Shown: positions 1 through 5,633 of the stretch, piece by piece
Layout of the letters: each line of letters opens with the position of its first letter
How positions within the stretch are numbered: position 1 is the first letter of the stretch
DNA from: Bacteroidales bacterium
GTDB taxonomy: Bacteria > Bacteroidota > Bacteroidia > Bacteroidales > JAFGXI01
Assembly: GCA_026985625.1 (NCBI GenBank)
Contig: JALSQC010000012.1
Span: forward strand, 1 to 5,633
Direction of reading: 5' to 3'
DNA: 5,633 nucleotides
The notes under the pieces: model-generated
The model's input: only the letters and a program-made list of their open reading frames with translations
The model's database searches: none
Told to the model about the DNA's origin: nothing
Position numbers and translations under genes: made by a program

Positions 1-15
1 ATAAAATATAATATT
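1..15 (+). other. AT-only leader upstream of murG
   Basis: These 15 bases contain no G or C and directly precede the murG ATG. There is no Shine-Dalgarno core, but positions -3 and -6 relative to the ATG are both A, as often seen in Bacteroidota leaders. A TAA lies at positions 2-4 and could be the stop codon of an upstream gene. In this cluster ftsW is the usual neighbour, but that is a guess because no coding sequence of it is in the window. The stretch is too short and too AT-rich to call a promoter. Confidence 0.4.
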
Positions 16-1152
16 ATGAAGTTAGAACATAGCAAAAGAATAATAATAAGCGGGGGAGGAACCGGAGGGCATATATTTCCTGCAATATCAATAGCAAACT
101 CAATAAAAAATGCCGATAAAAGTGCCGAGATTTTATTTGTTGGAGCTAAAGGTAAAATGGAAATGGAAAAAATACCTATAGCAGGATATAAAATTATAGG
201 ATTACCGGTTAGAGGATTTCAACGAAAATTTACTTTAAAAAATATTGGAGTAATATACCGTTTGTTTATTAGTATGATAAAAGCAAAAAAAATACTAAAA
301 GACTTTAAACCCGATATTGTTGTTGGTGTTGGTGGTTTTGCCAGTGGACCAATTTTGCGTGCCGCCGTTAAAAAAAACATTCCTACACTTATACAAGAAC
401 AAAATTCTTATGCAGGTGTTACAAATCGTATTTTAGCAAAAAATGTCGATAGAATATGTGTAGCTTACGATGGTATGGAGCGTTTTTTTCCCGAAGATAA
501 AATTGTAAAAACAGGAAATCCTGTGCGTCAAAAATTATTAAACTCGTCGATAAAAAAAGAAGACGGAATTTTGTTTTTCGAACTCGAGGCAAACAAACGA
601 ACAATTCTTGCTCTTGGTGGTAGTCTTGGAGCATTAACAATTAACGAAAGCATTGCACAAAATATAGAAAAAATAATTGATGCAAAGATTCAACTTATAT
701 GGCAAACCGGAAAATCATACTATCCAAAAGCCAAAGAAATAGTCGACAAATTAAATAATCCTACAATAAAAGTAAAAGATTTTATATCAAGAATGGAACT
801 TGCATACTCGGTTGCCGACGTTGTTATATCTCGTGCTGGAGCAAGCACAGTGTCGGAGCTTACTCTTATAAAAAAACCGGCTATTTTAGTCCCGTCACCT
901 AATGTTGCCGAAGACCATCAAACAAAAAACGCAATGGCTCTTATAAAAAACGATGCAGCAATGATGATTACCGATAAAGAGGCACGTAAATTACTTGTTG
1001 ACGAGGCAATTAAACTTATTAACGATGATTATAGATTAGAGGTATATCGTGAGAATATAGCAAAAATGGGAGTCAAAAACTCGGCCGATATAATTAGAAA
1101 CGAAATATTTAAATTAATAGAAGCATCAAAATTAGAAGACCTTGAATTTTAA
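16..1152 (+). CDS. murG: MurG, lipid II-forming N-acetylglucosaminyltransferase
   Basis: MurG transfers GlcNAc from UDP-GlcNAc to lipid I, giving lipid II at the cytoplasmic face of the membrane (EC 2.4.1.227, family GT28). The 378-residue product is close to the usual length of about 355-380. The N-terminal Rossmann domain opens with the glycine-rich loop GGGTGGH at residues 13-19, whose histidine is the conserved active-site residue. It continues with GVGGFASGP at 104-112, QEQNSYAG at 127-134 and GNPVR at 167-171. The C-terminal UDP-GlcNAc domain shows GGSLGA at 201-206, WQTGK at 229-233, RAGASTVSEL at 273-282 (E281 is the expected UDP-ribose ligand) and AEDHQTKNA at 298-306. The last motif has the form I associate with Bacteroidota. 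ATG 16 puts a normal eight-residue lead before the first strand. The leader has no Shine-Dalgarno sequence. The 3' end overlaps murC by 11 bases, so the two are probably translated in a coupled way. No key residue is missing and identification is secure. Confidence 0.98.
   Translation: MKLEHSKRIIISGGGTGGHIFPAISIANSIKNADKSAEILFVGAKGKMEMEKIPIAGYKIIGLPVRGFQRKFTLKNIGVIYRLFISMIKAKKILKDFKPDIVVGVGGFASGPILRAAVKKNIPTLIQEQNSYAGVTNRILAKNVDRICVAYDGMERFFPEDKIVKTGNPVRQKLLNSSIKKEDGILFFELEANKRTILALGGSLGALTINESIAQNIEKIIDAKIQLIWQTGKSYYPKAKEIVDKLNNPTIKVKDFISRMELAYSVADVVISRAGASTVSELTLIKKPAILVPSPNVAEDHQTKNAMALIKNDAAMMITDKEARKLLVDEAIKLINDDYRLEVYRENIAKMGVKNSADIIRNEIFKLIEASKLEDLEF
1142..1152 (+). promoter_or_regulatory. 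murG/murC 11-base overlap with TTG start of murC
   Basis: The end of murG reads CTT GAA TTT TAA, while murC reads TTG AAT TTT AAA one base out of phase across the same bases. Ribosomes ending murG are therefore placed directly over the murC start, which suggests translational coupling. The bases before the TTG (AGAAGACC) contain no real Shine-Dalgarno core, though positions -3 and -6 are A as at other starts here. Coupling is an inference from the geometry; the start itself is fixed by the upstream in-frame stop and the conserved N-terminal motif. Confidence 0.8.
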
Positions 1153-2512
1153 AAATATATATTTTATAGGTATAGGAGGAATAGGAATGAGTGCCCTTGC
1201 CCGATTTTTTATCTCTGAAAATAAAAATGTCGGAGGATACGATCGTATCGAAACCGAAATAACAAAATCATTAAAAAATATTGGTGCCGATATACATTTT
1301 GTAGACGATGTATCTTATATAAACAATAAATTTCTTGACAAAAAAAATACGTTAATTATTTACACACCCGCTATTAATAAAGAACACACCGAACTAAAAT
1401 ATTTTATTAATAATAATTTTACCGTTTTAAAAAGAGCCGAGGTTCTTGGCAAAATATCTAATCAAAAAAAAGGAATTGCCATTGCAGGAACTCACGGAAA
1501 AACAACAATATCGTCGATGATATCACATATACTTAAAACATCGTCACAAGGTTGCAATGCTTTTTTAGGAGGAATTACAAAAAATTATAAAAGTAATTTT
1601 ATTTTAACACCAAAATCCGAAAATATTGTTGTTGAGGCCGACGAATTCGACCATTCGTTTTTACAACTTTATCCGTTTGCTGCACTAATATCATCAATTG
1701 ATGCCGACCATTTAGATATTTACGGCGACAAAAAAGAACTTGTTAAATCGTTTAACCTTTTTGCTAATCAAGTTAATAACAATGGATTTATTGTTGTAAA
1801 AGACAATATATCAGATAAAATAAAAACAAAAACAAAAAAAATAACTTATTCGTTAAATAATTTAAAATCAGATGTTTGTGCAAAAAATATTATAAAACAA
1901 AAAAACAAATTATATACCTTCGATTGTAAATATTTTAACGAGGAAATAAAAAATATATCGTTAGGATTTCCGGCTTTACATAACGTAGAAAACGCAATAG
2001 CAGCAATAGCAGTAACTAAAATGTTAGGAGTTAAAAATACTGATATTAAATTATCGTTAAAATCATTTTTAGGAATAAAACGCCGTTTCGATATACAAAT
2101 AAATACCAAAGATTTAGTTTTTATAGACGATTATGCCCATCATCCTCAAGAATTAAAATCAACAATAACATCAATAAAAAATATTTACGACGATAAAAAA
2201 ATTACAGGAATTTTTCAACCGCATCTTTATTCACGAACAAAAGATTTTGCTGTTGATTTTGCCAAATCGCTTGATTTGCTAAACGAGATAATATTATTAG
2301 ATATTTATCCTGCACGCGAATTACCAATTAAAGGAGTAAGCTCAAAAATTATTTTCGATAAAATAAAAAATAAAAATAAGATATTAATAAACAAAAACAA
2401 TCTATTAGATTTTATTAAACAAAAAACCGATTTCGAAGTTTTAGTTACACTTGGAGCCGGAGATATCGATAAACTTGTTAAACCTATTAAAAATATTTTA
2501 TTAAAAAAATAA
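1142..2512 (+). CDS. murC: MurC, UDP-N-acetylmuramate--L-alanine ligase
   Basis: MurC is the cytoplasmic ATP-dependent ligase that joins L-alanine to UDP-MurNAc, the first step of stem-peptide assembly (EC 6.3.2.8). The 456 residues fit the family. Domain 1 starts with the UDP-binding glycine motif GIGGIGMSALA at 10-20. The ATPase domain has the P-loop GTHGKTT at 116-122, EADEFDHSF at 165-173, DADHLDIYG at 187-195 and HNVENA at 280-285. The C-terminal domain has RRFD at 314-317, DDYAHHP at 329-335, FQPHLYSR at 358-365 and LGAGDID at 437-443. The UDP-MurNAc-type first motif with AHHP distinguishes it from MurD, MurE and MurF; Mpl is a relative, but the dcw position and length favour MurC. The start is TTG at 1142-1144. 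An in-frame TAG at 1133-1135 closes the frame upstream, and no ATG, GTG or TTG lies between 1142 and the glycine motif. The gene overlaps murG by 11 bases and ends 9 bases before ftsQ. No ddl or murB follows it. Confidence 0.97.
   Translation: MNFKNIYFIGIGGIGMSALARFFISENKNVGGYDRIETEITKSLKNIGADIHFVDDVSYINNKFLDKKNTLIIYTPAINKEHTELKYFINNNFTVLKRAEVLGKISNQKKGIAIAGTHGKTTISSMISHILKTSSQGCNAFLGGITKNYKSNFILTPKSENIVVEADEFDHSFLQLYPFAALISSIDADHLDIYGDKKELVKSFNLFANQVNNNGFIVVKDNISDKIKTKTKKITYSLNNLKSDVCAKNIIKQKNKLYTFDCKYFNEEIKNISLGFPALHNVENAIAAIAVTKMLGVKNTDIKLSLKSFLGIKRRFDIQINTKDLVFIDDYAHHPQELKSTITSIKNIYDDKKITGIFQPHLYSRTKDFAVDFAKSLDLLNEIILLDIYPARELPIKGVSSKIIFDKIKNKNKILINKNNLLDFIKQKTDFEVLVTLGAGDIDKLVKPIKNILLKK
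1175..1189 (+). other. Decoy Shine-Dalgarno plus in-frame ATG inside murC
   Basis: GGAGGA at 1175-1180 sits six bases before an in-frame ATG at 1187-1189, which is ideal spacing for a ribosome binding site. It is almost certainly not the real start. The GGAGGA encodes the invariant Gly-Gly of the UDP-binding loop, and the ATG is Met16 of the conserved GIGMSALA motif. Starting there would remove the first strand and the glycine loop. Other genes in this cluster do not use Shine-Dalgarno sequences, which further argues against it. Confidence 0.75.
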
Positions 2513-2521
2513 AATTGTAAA

Positions 2522-3331
2522 ATGACTAAAGTTTTAACAATAACAAAAAAATATATAATTTGGGTTTTTATCATAATTTATTTGATAATATCGTTTGGCT
2601 TTATTCACAAACAAGAGAGTAAAATTTTATGCAATAATCTTTCGATTACCGTTGTCGATAGTGCATACAATGCTTTTGTGCGTCCGCAAGATGTTTTAAG
2701 CATTTTGCGATATAACAATATTGTACCTTTACATCATAAATTAGACAGTATAAATCTTAATAAATTGGAAAAAACGGTTTTAAAAAATCAATCGATAAAA
2801 AAAGTTACTGCGTATAAAACAATTAAAGGCGATGTTAAAATATTGATAAGCCAACGCAAACCTATTGTTCGTATTTTAAACTACAATGGCGAGAGTTATT
2901 ATATAGACGAGAGAGGAAACCTTATGCAATTGTCTAATAACTATACATCGCGCATAATAATTGCTTTAGGAGCAATTAACGAACCCTACGATATACTAAA
3001 AGATATAAATTTTTCTAAAAAAGATTCATCGTTAGACGAGATTACAAAAAAAACTAAATTATTTGATATCTACACACTTGCAAAATATATAAACAACAAT
3101 AAATTTTTAAGAGCACTAATCGACCAAATATATATTAATAATGATGGCGATTTTGAACTTATTACAAAAATAAATCCATCGGTAATTAAATTTGGAGATG
3201 CAGATAATTACGATAAAAAATTTAAAAAATTAATAATCTTTTACAAAAAAGAACTACCAAAAGTTGGTTGGAACAAATATAAAACAATAAATTTAATGTA
3301 TAAAAATCAGATTGTTTGCGAAAAACGATAA
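2522..3331 (+). CDS. ftsQ: FtsQ/DivIB-type cell division protein
   Basis: FtsQ is a bitopic inner-membrane protein that links the cytoplasmic Z-ring to periplasmic wall synthesis, usually through FtsB and FtsL. The 269-residue product has a cytoplasmic tail of about ten residues (KK at 9-10), then one hydrophobic segment at about 11-28 acting as an uncleaved signal anchor. The periplasmic part begins with a POTRA-like region at about 39-112, containing VRPQDVLSIL (53-62) and the LISQRKP turn (108-114). A beta domain with YYIDERGNLMQLS (126-138) follows. The C-terminal GWNKYKTINLMYKNQ (249-263) resembles the ending of Bacteroidota FtsQ proteins. FtsQ is poorly conserved in sequence, so the call rests on topology, these segments and its place between murC and ftsA. 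The ATG lies 9 bases after the murC stop, in an A-rich leader with no Shine-Dalgarno, and gives the expected short tail before the membrane helix. The gene is strikingly A-rich, giving many Lys, Asn and Ile residues. Confidence 0.93.
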   Translation: MTKVLTITKKYIIWVFIIIYLIISFGFIHKQESKILCNNLSITVVDSAYNAFVRPQDVLSILRYNNIVPLHHKLDSINLNKLEKTVLKNQSIKKVTAYKTIKGDVKILISQRKPIVRILNYNGESYYIDERGNLMQLSNNYTSRIIIALGAINEPYDILKDINFSKKDSSLDEITKKTKLFDIYTLAKYINNNKFLRALIDQIYINNDGDFELITKINPSVIKFGDADNYDKKFKKLIIFYKKELPKVGWNKYKTINLMYKNQIVCEKR

Positions 3332-3342
3332 AAAAATAAAAA

Positions 3343-4665
3343 ATGGGAGAAAAAAAAATAATATCAGCAATTGATATAGGTACTACAAAAATTGTAGCAG
3401 CAATAGCAGAACTTGTAAACGAAAACACAATTGTTATTAAAGGTTTTGGCGAGAGTAAATCAATAGGCGTAAACAAAGGAATGGTTATTAACATAAACAA
3501 AACAATTGATAGCGTTAACCAAGCCATACAAAAAGCCGAAAAAATGTCAAACCTAAAATTCGACAATATAACAGTTGGCATAGCAAGTCATCATATTAAA
3601 AGTAAAAAAGAAACCGTAGAGTTATATTTTGACAACGAAAATCACGTTTTGTCTTACGACGATATTTCTACACTTACAAATAAATTATTAGATATAGAAC
3701 TTTTGCCGGGCGAAGAAATAATAGGAACATATATACAGACTATTTATCTCGATAATAATAAAATAACCGAAGAGTCGGTTGGTATTACGGGAAAACATCT
3801 TAAAGGAATTTTTAATATTATTACAGGCAAAAAAGCATCGTCTAATAACATTCGTAAATGTATTACCGATTTAGACAAAAAAGTAAATAAACTTATTTTA
3901 GAACCAATAGCATCGTCGTATGCAGTTCTTACTCCTCGCGAACGAAAACTTGGTGTTGCAATTGTAGATATAGGAGGAGGAACATCAGACTTGGCAATTT
4001 TTAAAGACGATACAATGGTTTATTCCTCGGTAATACCATTTGCAGGAAATAATATTACAAAAGATATATCTACAATGTTTAAAATATTAGATAATCAAGC
4101 CGAAGAATTAAAAATAAAATTTGGACGAGCATTGCCCGAGTCTGCCGAAATAAACAACCACGTTAGCATTAAAATATCTCCCGAAAAATCAATAAATATT
4201 AGCGAATATAATTTATCAACAGTTATAAGAGCTCGTATATTAGAAATTTTATCTATTGTCGAAAATAAAATAACAATGTCGGGATTAAAATCAGAAATAG
4301 GTGCAGGCATTGTAATTACAGGAGGAGGTTCTTTACTTAAAGATTTAAAACAAATAGCAAAAATAGTTTTTAACGATATTGATGTTCGTATTGGCAATCC
4401 AAATATAAATAATTTAAAATATAATTTTGATATAAATATAAGCAACCCAAGATACTCGACAATTATAGGATTACTCGAAACAATAAAAACAGAACATATT
4501 AATTTAAACAAAAAAGCCGATTTGGAACCTAAAAATAACAATAACAACGATTTTGACGACGAAGACGATATTCTTAAAAAAGCAAAGAAAAAAACAAAAC
4601 GAGGTAACTTCTTAAAAAGCTTTTTTAATAATATCGATGGTGAAGATAAAACTTTTGATGAATAA
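3343..4665 (+). CDS. ftsA: FtsA, actin-like Z-ring membrane tether
   Basis: FtsA is an actin/Hsp70-fold ATPase that binds the FtsZ C-terminal tail and anchors the division ring to the cytoplasmic membrane. The 440-residue product is slightly longer than E. coli FtsA (420). The phosphate-1 loop is DIGTTK at 11-16. The FtsA-specific 1C (SHS2-type) subdomain spans about 80-163, starting near VGIASHHIKS. The phosphate-2 loop is VDIGGGTSDLAIF at 208-220 and the adenosine motif is VITGGGSLL at 324-332. After the actin core, which ends near residue 382, comes a low-complexity acidic linker (N398-N402, then DFDDEDD at 403-409), a basic stretch at 412-420 and a probable amphipathic membrane-targeting helix, NFLKSFFNN (422-430). 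Unlike E. coli, where the helix is terminal, an acidic tail of about ten residues follows. The start is the ATG 11 bases after ftsQ, in an A-only leader except for one T. It directly precedes the first strand. ftsZ follows after 12 bases, keeping both partners on one transcript. Confidence 0.97.
   Translation: MGEKKIISAIDIGTTKIVAAIAELVNENTIVIKGFGESKSIGVNKGMVININKTIDSVNQAIQKAEKMSNLKFDNITVGIASHHIKSKKETVELYFDNENHVLSYDDISTLTNKLLDIELLPGEEIIGTYIQTIYLDNNKITEESVGITGKHLKGIFNIITGKKASSNNIRKCITDLDKKVNKLILEPIASSYAVLTPRERKLGVAIVDIGGGTSDLAIFKDDTMVYSSVIPFAGNNITKDISTMFKILDNQAEELKIKFGRALPESAEINNHVSIKISPEKSINISEYNLSTVIRARILEILSIVENKITMSGLKSEIGAGIVITGGGSLLKDLKQIAKIVFNDIDVRIGNPNINNLKYNFDINISNPRYSTIIGLLETIKTEHINLNKKADLEPKNNNNNDFDDEDDILKKAKKKTKRGNFLKSFFNNIDGEDKTFDE
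3350..3358 (+). repeat. A9 homopolymer at the start of ftsA
   Basis: Nine consecutive A bases span codons 3 to 6 of ftsA (the end of a GAA codon, two AAA Lys codons and the first base of ATA). It is the longest single-base run I noticed in the window. Tracts of eight A occur at 285-292, 370-377, 1340-1347, 1464-1471, 3046-3053 and 4712-4719. Such runs can promote polymerase slippage, but nothing here shows that this one does. Confidence 0.7.
4534..4548 (+). repeat. AAT/AAC codon run encoding the FtsA Asn tract
   Basis: Five consecutive Asn codons (AAT AAC AAT AAC AAC) encode residues 398-402 of FtsA and lead into an Asp/Glu-rich stretch. The run lies in the predicted disordered linker between the actin core and the membrane-targeting helix. 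A short six-base AAT-AAC unit is repeated, so its length could vary between strains; this is inference. Confidence 0.6.
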
Positions 4666-4677
4666 AATTTTATAACT

Positions 4678-5633
4678 ATGGAACACGAATTAATTAATTT
4701 TATAACCGACGAAAAAAAATCATCTATAATAAAAGTTATAGGTGTTGGCGGTGGAGGTTGTAATGCTCTAAATCACATGTATAACGAGGGAATTACCGAT
4801 GTCGATTTTATAATATGTAATACCGATATACAAGTTTTAAAGAAAAGCCCTGTCCCTATAAAAGTGCAACTTGGAGCATCGTTAACCGAGGGCTTGGGTG
4901 CAGGTAATAACCCCGATAGGGGTAGAGAGTCGGCAAAAGAAAGTATCGAAGAAATTAATAATGTTATCGACGATAATACAAAAATGGTGTTTATTACCGC
5001 CGGAATGGGTGGAGGTACAGGAACAGGAGCAACTCCCGAGATAGCAAAAAAACTTAAAGCAAGAGGAATTTTAACTATTGCAATTGTTACAATACCATTT
5101 ATTTCTGAGGGTCCAAAACGTTTAGACAATGCAATTAACGGATTATTAGAACTACAAAAATTTGTAGATTCGTTATTAATAATAAATAACGAAAAATTAA
5201 TCGAAATTTATGGCGATTTAAATATATCCGAAGCATTTGCAAAAGCCGACGATGTATTAACATTAGCAGTAAAAGGTATTGCCGAAATAATTACAGTGCC
5301 CGGAACTGTAAACGTCGATTTTGCCGATGTTAAAAGTGTTATGCAACAAAGCGAAACGGCAATTATGGGAACAGGTAGCGAGAGCGGAGAGGGCAGAGCT
5401 GTTAAAGCTCTCGAAAAAGCCTTAAACTCGCCATTATTAAACAATAACGATATACAGGGAGCCAAAAATATACTGTTAAATATTTCATACGGTAACAAGG
5501 AACTTAGTATGTCGGAATTTGGCGAGATTACGTCGCATGTGCAAAATATTGCAGGTAGCAAAGCCAATTTAATATACGGAACTTGCTATAACGATGAACT
5601 TAACGACGAGATTACAATTACAATTATTGCAAC
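4678..5633 (+). CDS. ftsZ: FtsZ, tubulin-like division GTPase (3' end outside window)
   Basis: FtsZ polymerises with GTP at midcell and forms the cytokinetic ring that recruits the other division proteins. The first 318 codons are present and open to the window edge, so the gene is partial at its 3' end. The GTPase domain shows GVGGGGCNALNHM at 22-34, NTD at 48-50 and the tubulin signature GGGTGTG at 111-117. The EGPKR segment (144-148) carries the expected GTP-contacting Glu and Arg. Helix H7 leads to the T7 loop NVDFAD at 212-217, whose D214 and D217 match the catalytic acidic residues that complete the neighbour's active site. The C-terminal domain continues to DEITITIIA (310-318). The variable linker and the C-terminal peptide that binds FtsA lie beyond the edge. 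An odd point is Ser143 in PFISEG, where PFxFEG is usual. The ATG lies 12 bases after the ftsA stop, with A at -3 and -6 and no Shine-Dalgarno. The next in-frame ATG (Met34) falls after the GTP loop, so it cannot be the start. Confidence 0.98.
   Translation, partial: MEHELINFITDEKKSSIIKVIGVGGGGCNALNHMYNEGITDVDFIICNTDIQVLKKSPVPIKVQLGASLTEGLGAGNNPDRGRESAKESIEEINNVIDDNTKMVFITAGMGGGTGTGATPEIAKKLKARGILTIAIVTIPFISEGPKRLDNAINGLLELQKFVDSLLIINNEKLIEIYGDLNISEAFAKADDVLTLAVKGIAEIITVPGTVNVDFADVKSVMQQSETAIMGTGSESGEGRAVKALEKALNSPLLNNNDIQGAKNILLNISYGNKELSMSEFGEITSHVQNIAGSKANLIYGTCYNDELNDEITITIIA

Noticed and set aside
3187..3194. TAAATTTG, matching the Bacteroidota -7 promoter pattern TAnnTTTG, inside ftsQ
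   Set aside because: The nearest suitable TTG upstream (3153-3155) is too far for the usual spacing, the site lies in coding sequence, and this word is expected often by chance in such AT-rich DNA.
3222..3581. Open reading frame on the - strand across the ftsQ/ftsA junction
   Set aside because: It is antisense to two well-identified genes, has a hydrophobic Phe/Ile/Leu-rich composition typical of the complement of Lys/Asn-rich genes, and shows no recognisable domain.
3971..3981. GGAGGAGG-like stretches inside ftsA (also near 4321-4328) as ribosome binding sites
   Set aside because: They encode the glycine-rich phosphate-2 and adenosine loops of FtsA and are not followed by a plausible start of another gene.
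4095..4547. 150-codon open frame on the - strand inside ftsA
   Set aside because: It lies wholly antisense to ftsA. Avoidance of T|GA and the scarcity of certain codons on the sense strand help keep antisense frames open, so length alone is not evidence of a gene.
4612..4628. AT-rich palindrome TTAAAAAGCTTTTTTAA near the end of ftsA as a possible terminator
   Set aside because: The stem has only one G-C step, it lies before the ftsA stop within the codons of the membrane-targeting helix, and ftsZ follows directly in the same operon.
4662..4673. ATAAAATTTTAT palindrome spanning the ftsA stop as an operator
   Set aside because: It is made only of A and T, is short, and falls within chance expectation in this composition; no second copy or known regulator links to it.
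5208..5567. 119-codon open frame on the - strand inside ftsZ
   Set aside because: It is fully antisense to conserved FtsZ sequence, with no known motif and no leader signals. A similar frame at 4773-5129 is rejected for the same reason.
1..5633. A hidden new system such as a defence island, toxin-antitoxin pair or mobile element
   Set aside because: About 99% of the window is accounted for by five conserved dcw genes in a conventional order, with no extra gene, flanking repeat or change of composition.

Overview
This window is a compact piece of a bacterial division and cell-wall (dcw) cluster. It holds five genes in a row on the + strand: murG, murC, ftsQ, ftsA and the first part of ftsZ. 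The ftsZ gene runs off the right edge. Only about 47 of the 5633 bases lie between genes. No antisense gene, RNA gene, mobile element, CRISPR array, promoter or terminator could be supported. There is no stretch of 300 bases without a gene.

The organism is most likely a low-GC member of the Bacteroidota, at roughly 30% GC by eye. Four things point there. The gene order is murG-murC-ftsQ-ftsA-ftsZ with no ddl or murB between murC and ftsQ. The proteins carry wording I associate with this phylum, such as VPSPNVAEDHQTKNA in MurG, a short FtsQ ending in a GWNKYKTINL-type segment, and QLGASLTEGLGAG in FtsZ. Gene leaders are A-rich and lack Shine-Dalgarno sequences. FtsA has an added C-terminal low-complexity linker. 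I cannot name the genus.

Layout: bases 1-15 are a short AT-only leader. murG (16-1152) overlaps murC (1142-2512) by 11 bases, and murC must begin at a TTG codon. Gaps of 9, 11 and 12 bases then separate murC, ftsQ (2522-3331), ftsA (3343-4665) and ftsZ (4678 to the edge). All four visible stop codons are TAA.

The genes work in two linked steps. MurC adds L-alanine to UDP-MurNAc in the cytoplasm, early in precursor synthesis. MurG makes lipid II from lipid I at the inner face of the membrane. FtsZ forms the division ring, FtsA ties it to the membrane, and FtsQ links the ring to the periplasmic wall-synthesis machinery.

No new multi-gene system is visible; this is a conserved housekeeping locus. 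The most unusual signal is at codon level. A pyrimidine-ending codon placed before Asp or Glu (GAN) nearly always ends in C, so that CGA replaces TGA across the codon junction, against the strong AT bias of the sequence. The murC TTG start, with a convincing false start 45 bases downstream, is the main annotation trap.
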